Below are positions 24,610-33,333 of a DNA stretch of 64,000 bases, in pieces (the first letter of the stretch is position 1; each line of letters begins with the position of its first letter). Both the position numbers and the translations under genes were made by a program. A model generated the notes under the pieces. The model was not told the DNA's origin and did not search any database. It saw nothing but the letters and a program-made list of their open reading frames with translations. This DNA comes from Acidiparvus fluvialis (lineage in GTDB: Bacteria > Acidobacteriota > Holophagae > Holophagales > Holophagaceae). The DNA lies in contig JBFSVS010000003.1 in assembly GCA_041263285.1 (NCBI GenBank), positions 23,725 to 87,724 on the forward strand. The letters run 5' to 3'.

Positions 24610-24684
24610 AAGCAATTATTAAATAATATAGGGTTAATTGTTCTCGAGTATATAGAAGAAGGGGAGTTTCTATCGGTCCTTAAC

Positions 24685-25986
24685 CTAGGCCGTGATTTTG
24701 AAGTGATGAAGAAGATTCATGAGAGTTACCTCGTTATTGTCATGGGGCTTCCTCAGAACATGGTCTAACAGGAAATCCTGAACGGATCGAATCCAACTTC
24801 CCGGTGTAAGTTGGTAGAACTCGATAATTTTAGCTGGCTTTAGGGAGAGATCATCAATCAAAAGAGGAGGATTTGTTGATAATACTTTGACCCAACTAGA
24901 TTCTAAATCATTCAAAAGTGGGACAGCAACGCTATGGACTCTTAAAAAACAGAGAGGATCTAAACCTTGTTGTTTGATTTGGGATAAGACGAGACGAAGT
25001 TTGTATATTTCTTCTTCAGTTTGGAATGACGCATGTTGATCAATGGTTGAGATGATCGATTGCGATTCAAATAAAGAGCGAATCAGGTCACTTTCGCGAT
25101 TTGCCAAAGGAAATTTATTCAGAAACTGATCAAAATGAGTTTTTTGTGAATTCATATCATGAGCTTTCGTGACCCAATCAAGGAGTAAAAACCATCGCTC
25201 GCCAAGGCTACAAGATTCCTTGATCCTGAGAGGTTGATTTTTAGAGTAGGTCCGACAGAGAGTCTTGGTTTCAAATATTTCATCGAGAAGCCCTGTTTTG
25301 ATGGCAACTTGAAAACCCTTAGGATTATTGGTGACTAGGAGTTTATTGATTTCATCGACAATGCGTTCTCGCGATACGTGTCGGATGAGATTAGCCTTGA
25401 TGGCCATCGCCTCGAGGGTGAGGGGATGAATTTGAAAATCTAATTGTGATGCGAAGCGACAAGCACGAAGCATTCTTAAGGGATCCTCCGTGAATCGCTC
25501 ATTTGGATTACCCACACACCGAATCAGATTTTGATGGATATCCTTCCGGCCCCCAAAAGGATCAACTAAAAAAGAATCCCAAGACTCATCCAACATGCGA
25601 GCAAGCGGAATGGCAAGGGCATTCATGGTGAAATCTCTCCGCGATAAATCTTCTTCGAGGGTGACATTGAAGACGACTTCATCGGGATGCCGAAAATCGC
25701 TATAGCCTTTTTCAGATCGAAAGCTAGTAATTTCATATTTTTGGTCACCACTGAGGACAGTAATAGTTCCATGCTTCCAACCGGTTGGAATCACTTTTAA
25801 TCCGATCTGCTCAAAGGCCTCTCGCATGGCCTTTGGAGGCATCGAGCAGGCCAGGTCTATATCTCCTGTTGCCGTCGCTGCTCCATGCCCTTTTAAAATA
25901 TGGTCACGAATAGCCCCTCCTACTCCATAAAGTTGCTCTTTAAGGGTAGGAGTAAGTATTGATATCAACTTCTCTAGCGCACTCAA
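24685..25986 (-). CDS. cca: CCA tRNA nucleotidyltransferase / poly(A) polymerase family
   Basis: Class II tRNA nucleotidyltransferase. The head-domain motif YGVGGAIRDHILKG is near residues 20-33, followed by DIDLA with D42/D44 metal ligands. RRDFTMNALAIPL (motif B) and ERFTEDPLRMLRACRFASQLDF (motifs D/E) are also present. Both tRNAs in this window already encode CCA, so it may act in repair. The C-terminal ~200 residues are less conserved. The likely start is TTG at 25986, overlapping the GNAT stop (TTGA), so the pair is co-translated. Confidence 0.9.
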   Translation of the reverse strand: MSALEKLISILTPTLKEQLYGVGGAIRDHILKGHGAATATGDIDLACSMPPKAMREAFEQIGLKVIPTGWKHGTITVLSGDQKYEITSFRSEKGYSDFRHPDEVVFNVTLEEDLSRRDFTMNALAIPLARMLDESWDSFLVDPFGGRKDIHQNLIRCVGNPNERFTEDPLRMLRACRFASQLDFQIHPLTLEAMAIKANLIRHVSRERIVDEINKLLVTNNPKGFQVAIKTGLLDEIFETKTLCRTYSKNQPLRIKESCSLGERWFLLLDWVTKAHDMNSQKTHFDQFLNKFPLANRESDLIRSLFESQSIISTIDQHASFQTEEEIYKLRLVLSQIKQQGLDPLCFLRVHSVAVPLLNDLESSWVKVLSTNPPLLIDDLSLKPAKIIEFYQLTPGSWIRSVQDFLLDHVLRKPHDNNEVTLMNLLHHFKITA

Positions 25987-26477
25987 GACAAATGCTCACT
26001 GTGTTGATTTGCCAATTGAAAGAGAGACTCATGATCGACTCGGCACGTTAACCATGCATCCATAGTTTTGGCGCCCATTTGACGATAGAAATTAATACTA
26101 GGCTCATTCCAATCAAGAACTTGCCAAACAAATCGGGTGCAATTATTTTGAACCGCGATGCGAGCTAAATGAATCAGAAGCGCTTTACCTATCCCCTTTC
26201 GCCGATATTCAGGGCGGATATAGAGATCCTCGAGATAAATACCCGCCTTCCCTTCCCAGGTACTAAAGTTGAAGAACCAAAGGGCAAACCCTGCAGGGTT
26301 GCCCCCCCATTCGGCCATCACAACATGGATTAAGGGATGATCGCTAAAGGCAAAATGTAGAATATCCTCCGGAGTGACTACCGCAGCATCGGGGTCCCGT
26401 TCGTAATCGGCTAGTTCTTTAATATAAGAAACGACCAAGGGAGCGTCTTCCGGGGTCATTGAGCGTAAAATTAGCAT
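25983..26477 (-). CDS. GNAT-family N-acetyltransferase
   Basis: Acetyl-CoA-dependent acetyltransferase of 164 residues. The CoA-binding motif A is visible in EDLYIRPEYRRKGIGKALL (RxxGxG type). The preceding ALWFFNFSTWEGKAGIYLED and following WQVLDWNEPSINFYRQMGA resemble diamine/spermidine acetyltransferase-like proteins. The substrate is not determined. It overlaps the CCA-adding enzyme gene and diverges from arfB across 35 nt. There is no ribosome site; TAGAAT lies 6 nt before the ATG. Confidence 0.9.
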   Translation of the reverse strand: MLILRSMTPEDAPLVVSYIKELADYERDPDAAVVTPEDILHFAFSDHPLIHVVMAEWGGNPAGFALWFFNFSTWEGKAGIYLEDLYIRPEYRRKGIGKALLIHLARIAVQNNCTRFVWQVLDWNEPSINFYRQMGAKTMDAWLTCRVDHESLFQLANQHSEHLS

Positions 26478-26483
26478 TAATCT

Positions 26484-26489
26484 ATTCTA
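26484..26489 (-). promoter_or_regulatory. Putative leaderless -10 box of the GNAT gene
   Basis: On the minus strand TAGAAT, then AGATTA, then the ATG: a TAnnnT-N6-ATG layout in a gene with no Shine-Dalgarno. Confidence 0.45.
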
Positions 26490-26512
26490 TCTCCAAGTTT
26501 CGTCGAGGCCCC

Positions 26513-26941
26513 ATGCAACATATCGTCCGAATCAACACTAGGGTACTCGTCCCCCCACAAGCGATTCGTATCGAGACGACACGCTCTTCTGGGCCAGGAG
26601 GACAGAATGTAAATAAACTCTCTACCAAGGTCAAGATTTACATTCATCTTGCTTCGATTCTTGGTTTAACAAAAGAGGAGTCGACACGATTGTTCAAGCG
26701 ACTATCGGGAAAGATCTCGCTTAAAGGAGAGGTACTCATTGTGAGTCAACGAACCCGAAGTCAATTAAAGAATATTGAAGATGCAAAAGAAAAAGTGATA
26801 ACACTAATCACTAAATCCATCGCTTCCACTAAAATAAGAATCCCCACCTCAGTCTCAGCCAATGCTTCTCATCGCCGCATTCAAGCCAAAAAGTTGCGAT
26901 CTGAAATCAAGAAGGGCAGATCGGCAAAAAATTGGGATTAG
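26513..26941 (+). CDS. arfB: Ribosome-rescue peptidyl-tRNA hydrolase ArfB
   Basis: Releases peptides from stalled ribosomes; it is a short class-I release-factor homologue lacking codon-recognition domains. The catalytic GGQ lies at residues 29-31 within TRSSGPGGQNVNKLSTKV. The basic C-terminal tail, RRIQAKKLRSEIKKGRSAKNW, is the part known to enter the mRNA channel in ArfB/ICT1. From the ATG at 26513 (GAGG 4-5 nt upstream) it has 142 residues, the normal size; an upstream frame to 26459 runs into the opposite GNAT gene. Confidence 0.94.
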   Translation: MQHIVRINTRVLVPPQAIRIETTRSSGPGGQNVNKLSTKVKIYIHLASILGLTKEESTRLFKRLSGKISLKGEVLIVSQRTRSQLKNIEDAKEKVITLITKSIASTKIRIPTSVSANASHRRIQAKKLRSEIKKGRSAKNWD

Positions 26942-26983
26942 GGTCTACAGATTTCGAAGACCAACGGCCTACATACTGTGAAT

Positions 26984-27060
26984 TGGTGCTCCCGACCGGA
27001 CTCGAACCGGTGACCCGCTGATTAAGAGTCAGCTGCTCTAACCAACTGAGCTACGGAAGC
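26984..27060 (-). tRNA. tRNA-Lys (anticodon CTT)
   Basis: Folding the minus strand gives a 7-bp acceptor stem GCTTCCG/CGGGAGC with one G-T pair, a D-arm containing AGCTCAGTTGGTTAGAGC, anticodon stem GCTGA/TCAGC with loop CTCTTAA, and the T-arm GGTTCGAGTCC. CCA is encoded after discriminator A. Anticodon CTT reads the lysine codon AAG. Confidence 0.96.
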
Positions 27061-27066
27061 CCCTCT

Positions 27067-27094
27067 AGTTTCTCAGTTTTTGATCAATTCTCAA
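27067..27094 (-). promoter_or_regulatory. Putative sigma-70 promoter of tRNA-Lys
   Basis: On the minus strand TTGAGA (27094-27089) and GAAACT (27072-27067) are 16 nt apart. The -10 ends 6 nt before the tRNA 5' end. Confidence 0.4.
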
Positions 27095-27111
27095 GTGAAA
27101 AAGAGAGGGGG

Positions 27112-28101
27112 TTAGAATTTTGGTAATTTTATGATTTCTCGAACTTTATCCATGGTCCCTTGAGCAACTTTGCGAGCCTGGCCATTTCCATCCATCAAAA
27201 TATCGTCTAGGGACTTTGGATTCCTGAGGCTGGATTGGGCACGTTCTCGGACCGGAGCGATCTTAACGATAAGGTTTTCAGCAACCTTCATCTTGCAATC
27301 AAAACAACCAATTGAGGCCGTGCGACAACCCTGACTAATCTCTTCTTGATCAACTTGGGATGAGAAGATTTTATGGTACCCAAAGACAGGACACTCCTCC
27401 GGATTACCGGGGTCTGATTTTTTTACCCTCTTTGGATCTGAGATCATTTGCCGAGTACATTTTTCTTTGATGGCACTATCTTCATCCGAAAGGTAAATAC
27501 AATTGTTATAGGTCTTAGACATCTTTCGTCCATCGAGTCCTAGCACTTTCGCCGTAGGGGTTAAAACGGCTTGAGGTTCCTTGAAGAAGTTCGTCTTAAA
27601 GATATGGTTAAATCTTCGGGCAACTTCCCTTGTGAGTTCGAGATGAAATAATTGATCTTCCCCAACGGGAACCTTATCAGCTTGATACATCAAAATATCA
27701 GCAGCTTGAAGGAGGGGATACCCTAGGAATCCAAAACTATTTAGATCCGCGTTGGAATTTGCTTGTTTTTCTTTATACGTGGGAACTCGTTCTAGCCAAG
27801 ATAAGGGCGTAGTCATGCTCAAAAGCAACTGCAGCTCTGAATGCTCTTTGACGGCACTCTGGACAAAAATAGACGATGAAGCAGGGTTGATACCTACGGC
27901 TAGAAAGGTAGCGGCTAACTCATAAACGGAAGGCTGAATGACCTCGGCCTGATTATATTTAGAAGTAAGCGCATGCCAATCGGCAATCATATAAAAGACT
28001 GTGTTTCCCTTTTGGAGGGCAACAAAATTCTCAAGGGCACCCACGAGGTGACCGATATGTAAGGACCCACTCGGTTGGATACCCGATAGAACAACCGCCA
28101 T
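27112..28101 (-). CDS. trpS: Tryptophanyl-tRNA synthetase
   Basis: Class I aminoacyl-tRNA synthetase charging tRNA-Trp. The ATG at 28101 gives MAVVLSGIQPSGSLHIGHLVGA with the HIGH motif at residues 15-18, and GRKMSKTYNN is the KMSKS equivalent. YPLLQAADILMY and PVGEDQLFHLELTREVARRFN are TrpS signatures. Its 329 residues are the normal length. An open frame continues upstream to 28257 but runs into the M50 protease gene and is not conserved. It starts 5 nt after that gene's stop and ends the mltG-led operon. Confidence 0.96.
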   Translation of the reverse strand: MAVVLSGIQPSGSLHIGHLVGALENFVALQKGNTVFYMIADWHALTSKYNQAEVIQPSVYELAATFLAVGINPASSSIFVQSAVKEHSELQLLLSMTTPLSWLERVPTYKEKQANSNADLNSFGFLGYPLLQAADILMYQADKVPVGEDQLFHLELTREVARRFNHIFKTNFFKEPQAVLTPTAKVLGLDGRKMSKTYNNCIYLSDEDSAIKEKCTRQMISDPKRVKKSDPGNPEECPVFGYHKIFSSQVDQEEISQGCRTASIGCFDCKMKVAENLIVKIAPVRERAQSSLRNPKSLDDILMDGNGQARKVAQGTMDKVREIIKLPKF

Positions 28102-28106
28102 GATTC

Positions 28107-28847
28107 TTACCCCAAGAAAACGGTTTGCAATAGACCGAGTATACCAATTAGAAACATAAAAATTGGGTACAGAATAATTCGAAATAAACCCGTAAAGACA
28201 AGAATCAATAGGGCAATTTGCATATAGGGTTGGAGACGATCGTACCTGGGTAGCCAAGGATCAGGGATAAACGCTCTGAGGACTGAAGCACCGTCCAAAG
28301 GACCCAGCGGGAGCATATTAAAAATAGCGAGCCCCATATTTATCAAAATACATTGGCCAGAGAGGGCAATGAGAACCGTCTGGCTTGAGATCGTTCCTAA
28401 TCGCTCAATCCCTGCGTAACCCGAAAGAGCGGATTCAAAGAGAATATTTTGTTCTTTGAGGTCTGGCACAGACGCCTTAATTAAAAAAACTGTGATGAAA
28501 AAGAAGAGAAGACTTAAAACTAAATTAGATGCAGGACCCGCAAAAGCCACCATGGCGTAGGATGTTTTCATTCTTAAACGGCGAGTTAAATTGACGGGAT
28601 TCACCGGAACGGGCTTAGCCCAACCAATGAACGGTATGCCGGTAGACATACCAATGATCGGAAAGAGAAAAGTTCCAATGGGGTCCATGTGGGCTATGGG
28701 ATTAAGCGTCATACGACCTAACCTTTGTGCTGTTCGATCCTCGAGTAGAAAAGCAGCGGTCGCATGACTGGCTTCGTGAACACTCAATGAAAAAAGGAGT
28801 GCGACATAAGAAATCAGGATGGCGGGAAGTGAAAAATTATCAAACAT
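28107..28847 (-). CDS. Site-2-protease-like M50 family membrane metalloprotease
   Basis: Polytopic zinc metalloprotease. The catalytic HEASH motif (H24, E25, H28) lies inside the first membrane helix, and NMLPLGPLDGA near residue 180 supplies the third ligand (N-P-LDG motif). RLGRMTLNPIAHMDPIGTF follows the active-site helix as in the short, PDZ-less family seen next to trpS in many bacteria. About five hydrophobic segments; 246 residues. Its ATG overlaps the stop of the oxidoreductase gene (TAATG), and trpS follows. Substrate unknown. Confidence 0.92.
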   Translation of the reverse strand: MFDNFSLPAILISYVALLFSLSVHEASHATAAFLLEDRTAQRLGRMTLNPIAHMDPIGTFLFPIIGMSTGIPFIGWAKPVPVNPVNLTRRLRMKTSYAMVAFAGPASNLVLSLLFFFITVFLIKASVPDLKEQNILFESALSGYAGIERLGTISSQTVLIALSGQCILINMGLAIFNMLPLGPLDGASVLRAFIPDPWLPRYDRLQPYMQIALLILVFTGLFRIILYPIFMFLIGILGLLQTVFLG

Positions 28848-30094
28848 TAGATAACGATGGTCTCCTTAACTAGTTTACCTTCTCTGAACCGACTCCATCG
28901 GAGTGGAGAGCAATCTATCGTTCGGTAAGCGCCAAACAAAATAAGCTCTGCTAAACATAGCCCCACTGCAGGGGACTCCATTGCCCCATGGCCGCTATAA
29001 CCGACCTGCAACAAGAGATTCTTATAGTTGTCATGCCATCCCACAATTGCATTATGGTCGAGGACATTCGTATCATAAAGGCCTCCCCATCCTGACTTCA
29101 ACTTACAGGAGGATGCAGAAGGGATTCTTTCCTGCATGGGGAGATTAACTTCGTTAATATAGTAGTCCTGTTCAAAAGTGGTATCAAAATTATCCGGTTC
29201 ATTTTTTCTAGCCTTACCAATCATCAAATTTCCACTTTCATATTTGAAGTAAATACCTTGGTCAATAATTGTGAGTGGAATATCTTTCCACCGAGAGTCC
29301 ACGTTGGGGAATCCAGGAAATTCGGTAATAAACATCATCCTTTTTTGGGCAATCACCGGGGTCAGGTCCTCTTGACCCATGCCCGACCGCTTTAGAATTT
29401 GATTAATCCATGGACCGGTGCACAAGGCTACGATCCCCGCAGTAACGGATTCCTCAACCCCTTCCGCAGTTTTAAGGGTCACGCCCGTCGCCACTCCGTT
29501 CACAATAGAAACACTTATTACTTCCGTATTGAGCTCGATAACAGGAGGATTCGGGTAATCGTTTAGCGCTCTCTCAAAATAGCCTACTGCAGCTTGGCTA
29601 GGGTCAAAGCTTCCACAATCTTTACCGAAAATTCCCCCCACGATAGGCTCAAATTCAAGCGCCTCAACTATTTCGGGATCCATATGATCGATACCGCACA
29701 GAAGTCCGGGGATTTTATTTTCAATTTCATGGGGCTTTAGTACTTCAAAATTCACAGCATTGGCATTCCACTGCTCAAAAGCAGCAGGAATTTTATCCCA
29801 TGCTTTTTGATAATAGGTAAAGAGGTATCCAGATCCTTGATAGGCACATCCTACACCCATTTCTTGCGCAAAGTTTTTTAAGAGCCCAATCGAATAGGAG
29901 CAGAGCTTCTGATTGATATCGGTAGTCCAAAGATTCCTAAACCCACCGGCGCTAAAAGCTGTCGGTCCACTGGCAATCTTATCCCCACGATCCAAAACAA
30001 GAATACTTCCCTTAAAGCCTAACTTTAAGAGGTTATAGATAAGGGATCCGGAGCTAATACCGGCACCCACCACAATAAGATCAAATTTACGCAT
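28847..30094 (-). CDS. FAD-dependent oxidoreductase (DAO/FOXRED1-like)
   Basis: Flavoprotein of the D-amino-acid oxidase superfamily, 415 residues. The N-terminal beta-alpha-beta FAD site is FDLIVVGAGISSGSL; its third glycine is shifted by one, giving GxGxxxG. FSAGGFRNLWTTDINQKL (a SAGG-type flavin site) and the C-terminal GYSGHGAMESPAVGLCLAELI match the sarcosine-oxidase/FOXRED1-like group. The substrate is not determined; nothing in the operon (mltG, tlyA, M50, trpS) suggests one. It starts 8 nt after tlyA. Confidence 0.85.
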   Translation of the reverse strand: MRKFDLIVVGAGISSGSLIYNLLKLGFKGSILVLDRGDKIASGPTAFSAGGFRNLWTTDINQKLCSYSIGLLKNFAQEMGVGCAYQGSGYLFTYYQKAWDKIPAAFEQWNANAVNFEVLKPHEIENKIPGLLCGIDHMDPEIVEALEFEPIVGGIFGKDCGSFDPSQAAVGYFERALNDYPNPPVIELNTEVISVSIVNGVATGVTLKTAEGVEESVTAGIVALCTGPWINQILKRSGMGQEDLTPVIAQKRMMFITEFPGFPNVDSRWKDIPLTIIDQGIYFKYESGNLMIGKARKNEPDNFDTTFEQDYYINEVNLPMQERIPSASSCKLKSGWGGLYDTNVLDHNAIVGWHDNYKNLLLQVGYSGHGAMESPAVGLCLAELILFGAYRTIDCSPLRWSRFREGKLVKETIVI

Positions 30095-30102
30095 CGTTAG
30101 AT

Positions 30103-30837
30103 TTAATCATACTGAAGAAGCATTAAGAATTCTTGATTCCCTTTTTGACCCAAAATAGGAGAGGGGATGATCTCTTTGGGCTTCAGATCGGTTGCACTGA
30201 AGAATAAAAAAAGATCGTCACAAATTTTTTGGTGGGTTCGAGTGTCAGAAATAATACCTCCAGCACCGACGTCTTCCTTTTTGGCTTCAAACTGAGGTTT
30301 GATAAGTAACACGGCTTTCGATTTTTTTTCAAGCGATCCCAGGACCGAGGGGATAATTTTTTTAAGGGAAATGAAACTTAAATCGGCGCAGAGAAAATGA
30401 ATCCGGTCCGGTATGCAGTTCGGATCCCAAAAACGAGCATTCGTATTTTCCATTGCAACTACTTTGGGGTGAGTTCTTAGTTTCCAATCAAGTTGATTGG
30501 TGCCTACATCAACTGCATACACTTTAAGGGCACCCCGCTGAATCAGGCAGTCAGTAAAGCCTCCGGTGCTTGAACCTAAGTCCAAACAAATCCTTTCATC
30601 GACCGAAAGATTCCAATGCCTAAAAGCACTATCTAACTTGAAGCCCCCACGGCTCACAAAAGGTATTTTTTCTTGTTTAAGGCGAATCTCGGCATCCATC
30701 GAAACCGAAACTCCCACCTTATCTTGGACTGTATTATTAACCAAAATTTCTCCCGCTAGGATTAGGCCGTGAGCGTGGCTAATATCTTTTGCTAACCCAA
30801 GAGAGAGCAAAGATTGATCGAGCCTCATGGATGTCAT
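30103..30837 (-). CDS. tlyA: TlyA-family rRNA methyltransferase / hemolysin A homologue
   Basis: An S4 RNA-binding domain (about residues 1-60, MRLDQSLLSLGLAKDISHAHGLI) joined to an FtsJ/RrmJ-type methyltransferase. The joint FVSRGGFKLDSAF is diagnostic of TlyA. The SAM motif is CLDLGSSTGGFTDCL (84-98), followed by YAVDVGTNQLDWKLR. TlyA enzymes 2'-O-methylate 16S and/or 23S rRNA; the old hemolysin name is historical. The ATG overlaps the mltG stop by 4 nt. Length 244 is normal. Confidence 0.94.
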   Translation of the reverse strand: MTSMRLDQSLLSLGLAKDISHAHGLILAGEILVNNTVQDKVGVSVSMDAEIRLKQEKIPFVSRGGFKLDSAFRHWNLSVDERICLDLGSSTGGFTDCLIQRGALKVYAVDVGTNQLDWKLRTHPKVVAMENTNARFWDPNCIPDRIHFLCADLSFISLKKIIPSVLGSLEKKSKAVLLIKPQFEAKKEDVGAGGIISDTRTHQKICDDLFLFFSATDLKPKEIIPSPILGQKGNQEFLMLLQYD

Positions 30838-31850
30838 AGATTTTCCTGATTCCTCAATTTCTTTTCAGCTTGAATCTTACGGTAGGCCTGAACGGCCTTG
30901 CTGTGTTCCTCGAGAGTCGAGGAAAAAACATGAGTCCCATTCCCGTCAGCAACAAAATAAAGCTCCTCAGTTGTTGAAGGTTTAACTGCGGCCTGCATCG
31001 AAGGTAGGCTTGGGGAACATATGGGTCCCGGGGGGAGCCCTGGAATTCTATAGGTGTTATAGGGATGAAATCGTCTCAGATCAGTTCCTCCAAGACGAAG
31101 AGGGTTGGGCAATCCTAATTTGTATTTACTATATTGAACTGTCGGATCGCATTGAAGCGGCATCCCTTTTTTGAGTCGGTTGAGAAATACACTTGCAATA
31201 CGATCGCGCTCAGAATTCACTGTCGCTTCTGATTCGATTAAGCTCGCAAGGATAAGTGTTTCATAGTTGGAGAGGCCATTTTTGATCTGACTAGATGGAT
31301 AATATTTTTTTGAGTTCTTCACGAGCATCTTAATTATGTCTATTGGCTCCATGGCGCGATTGATGAAATAAGTATTGGGGGCCATGAAGCCCTCTAGGGT
31401 CCTAGCTTTGGGCTCACCCGTCAAAAGAATCAGTTCAGGGTCTGTCCATAGCGACCAGAATTGCTCCGCTGGTACATAATCTTTGAGAAGTTTTTCGATC
31501 TGCCAACTATTGGATCCCTCTGGAATGACAAGCTCAATAAACGTGCTATGCCCTCCCCAGATAATATTGACGATTTCGAATAGAGTTGCGCGAGCGGGGA
31601 TTAGGTATTCACCCTCACGAATCTTTCTAAAATCTAACTTTGCCCAGATTCGAATCGGAAGATCAGATCGGATAATACTCGATGACTTAAGTTGGAGAAT
31701 GACTTGAGAGACGGACATTCCTTTTTTGACCAGAACCACCTGGGGCTCATTTAGATCGTTTCTTTGACTCAATAAAAGTGCACCCGCTGATACCGTGACG
31801 GCTAGGCCGACGAGCAGAGCTTTCATCAAATTAGAGGTGTTTAGAGACAT
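30834..31850 (-). CDS. mltG: Endolytic peptidoglycan transglycosylase MltG
   Basis: Membrane-anchored YceG-family enzyme that cleaves nascent glycan strands and sets strand length. A single N-terminal helix (about 9-27, MKALLVGLAVTVSAGALLL) is followed by a LysM-like region and the catalytic domain. LASLIESEATVNSERDRIASVFLNRL contains the catalytic glutamate. QCDPTVQYSKYKLG, YNTYRIPGLPPGPICSPS and VADGNGTHVFSSTLEEH are the usual signatures. It heads the mltG-tlyA-oxidoreductase-M50-trpS operon. No Shine-Dalgarno is evident; TAATAA lies 6 nt before the ATG. Confidence 0.95.
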   Translation of the reverse strand: MSLNTSNLMKALLVGLAVTVSAGALLLSQRNDLNEPQVVLVKKGMSVSQVILQLKSSSIIRSDLPIRIWAKLDFRKIREGEYLIPARATLFEIVNIIWGGHSTFIELVIPEGSNSWQIEKLLKDYVPAEQFWSLWTDPELILLTGEPKARTLEGFMAPNTYFINRAMEPIDIIKMLVKNSKKYYPSSQIKNGLSNYETLILASLIESEATVNSERDRIASVFLNRLKKGMPLQCDPTVQYSKYKLGLPNPLRLGGTDLRRFHPYNTYRIPGLPPGPICSPSLPSMQAAVKPSTTEELYFVADGNGTHVFSSTLEEHSKAVQAYRKIQAEKKLRNQENL

Positions 31851-31902
31851 AATGATTTATTATCCCTTAGATGGATCTCAGGGGCGAGACAAGGGGCAGT
31901 CG

Positions 31903-33333
31903 ATGACAAACAATACTTATCAAAGACATATGGGGCTATTTTCTTCGGTCATGTTGATCGCAGGGTCTATGATTGGCTCGGGTGTCTTCATCGTGGCTGC
32001 TGATATGGTTCGTATTGGACACACCGGAACCTCATTACTACTTGGATGGCTCCTCACCGGTATCATCACGATTTTATGTGCCCTATCATTTGGCGAACTT
32101 GCAGGAATGTTCCCGAGAGCAGGAGGACAATATTCCTATATCAAAGAAATTTATGGTCCCATGACCGCTTTTACTTTCGGATGGACTTTCTTTACGGTCA
32201 TCGAATGCGGAACGATTGCCGCTGTTGCGGTAGGTTTTGGAAAATATTTAGGAACATTCTTTCCCGGCATATCCGATACCGTATGGTTGGGTTCAAAAAT
32301 TCATATCGATCAATTTACTTTATTAAATATCAAGGACCAATTCATTATTACCCTTGGCCCCTACGATATGGGCCTCACCCCGTCTAGACTGTCAGGCATT
32401 GCTATCATCGGACTACTGACCGCTATCAATCTTTTAGGAGTCAAAGCCGGATCTTGGATACAGAACATCCTGACTGTGATTAAGATTGCAAGTTTAGCGG
32501 TCCTAATTTTCTTTGGGCTTTACCTCAGCCCCCAAACAGTGCCCGATGCAAGTCCCCTCCCCTTTACTCAAGACTCTGTGTACTACGGTTTTTTAGTGAG
32601 TTTACTCATTATGCAGACAGGCAGTCTTTTTAGCGCAACGGCATGGGAATCACTTACGTTTGTTGCATCGGAAGTCAAGGACCCAAAACGCGTGATCCCC
32701 TTGTCTCTTTTTATTGGGACAACCCTAGTTTGTGGAATCTATTTCATCGTCAATTTGATCTATATTAAGTTTCTAGGACCCGTAGGTATTGCCACGGCCC
32801 CCAATGATCGAGTTGGCAGTTTGGCTCTTCAGGCAATGATGGGCTCTTCGGGTGCTTACCTCATGGCGGGTGGAATTTTGATCAGCATGTTTGGCTGTGT
32901 AAATGGAATCGTCCTATCTGGCGCTCGAGTGTACCAATCAATGGCTGAAGACGGGCTTTTCTTCAAGGGCGTAAAAGCCCTAAATAGTAACGGGGTTCCA
33001 GCCTATGGGTTAGCCTATCAAGCAATTTGGAGTTGTATCCTCACGCTTACCGGGACGTATGGACAACTTCTTGATTTTGTTATGTTTGCGGCCATTTTAT
33101 TTTTCTTCCTTACGGTTTTAGGGGTCATTATTCTTCGAATTCGCAAGCCAGACCTAGATCGACCCATTAAAGTGATTGCTTACCCCTTGACACCCCTTTT
33201 ATATCTCTTTTTAGCGGGTTCGGTGATGATTGCCTTGCTCATTTTTAGGCCCAGCTACACTTGGCCAGGCTTAATGATTGTCTTAATGGGTATTCCGATA
33301 TATTTTCTTCGGCCCAAAAAAGAACAAATCTAG
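31903..33333 (+). CDS. APC-family amino acid permease
   Basis: Inner-membrane amino acid/polyamine/organocation transporter with about 12 hydrophobic segments. The first-helix motif MLIAGSMIGSGVFIVAAD is the unwound substrate-binding segment of the APC fold (GSGVF). FPRAGGQYSYIKEIYGP follows. ATAWESLTFVASEVKDPKRVIP is the conserved loop before helix 7. The ATG at 31903 with AGGGG 6 nt upstream gives 476 residues; the frame extends to 31795 but overlaps mltG. Substrate unknown. Its TAG stop shares CTAG with the convergent secA stop. Confidence 0.92.
   Translation: MTNNTYQRHMGLFSSVMLIAGSMIGSGVFIVAADMVRIGHTGTSLLLGWLLTGIITILCALSFGELAGMFPRAGGQYSYIKEIYGPMTAFTFGWTFFTVIECGTIAAVAVGFGKYLGTFFPGISDTVWLGSKIHIDQFTLLNIKDQFIITLGPYDMGLTPSRLSGIAIIGLLTAINLLGVKAGSWIQNILTVIKIASLAVLIFFGLYLSPQTVPDASPLPFTQDSVYYGFLVSLLIMQTGSLFSATAWESLTFVASEVKDPKRVIPLSLFIGTTLVCGIYFIVNLIYIKFLGPVGIATAPNDRVGSLALQAMMGSSGAYLMAGGILISMFGCVNGIVLSGARVYQSMAEDGLFFKGVKALNSNGVPAYGLAYQAIWSCILTLTGTYGQLLDFVMFAAILFFFLTVLGVIILRIRKPDLDRPIKVIAYPLTPLLYLFLAGSVMIALLIFRPSYTWPGLMIVLMGIPIYFLRPKKEQI

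Noticed and set aside
26942..26965. GGTCT...AGACC hairpin after arfB as a terminator
   Set aside because: Five-base stem, 11-nt loop and no T tract.
27061..27111. CCCCTCT...AGAGGGG inverted repeat between trpS and tRNA-Lys as a terminator
   Set aside because: Loop of about 37 nt and no T run; better explained as the tRNA promoter region.
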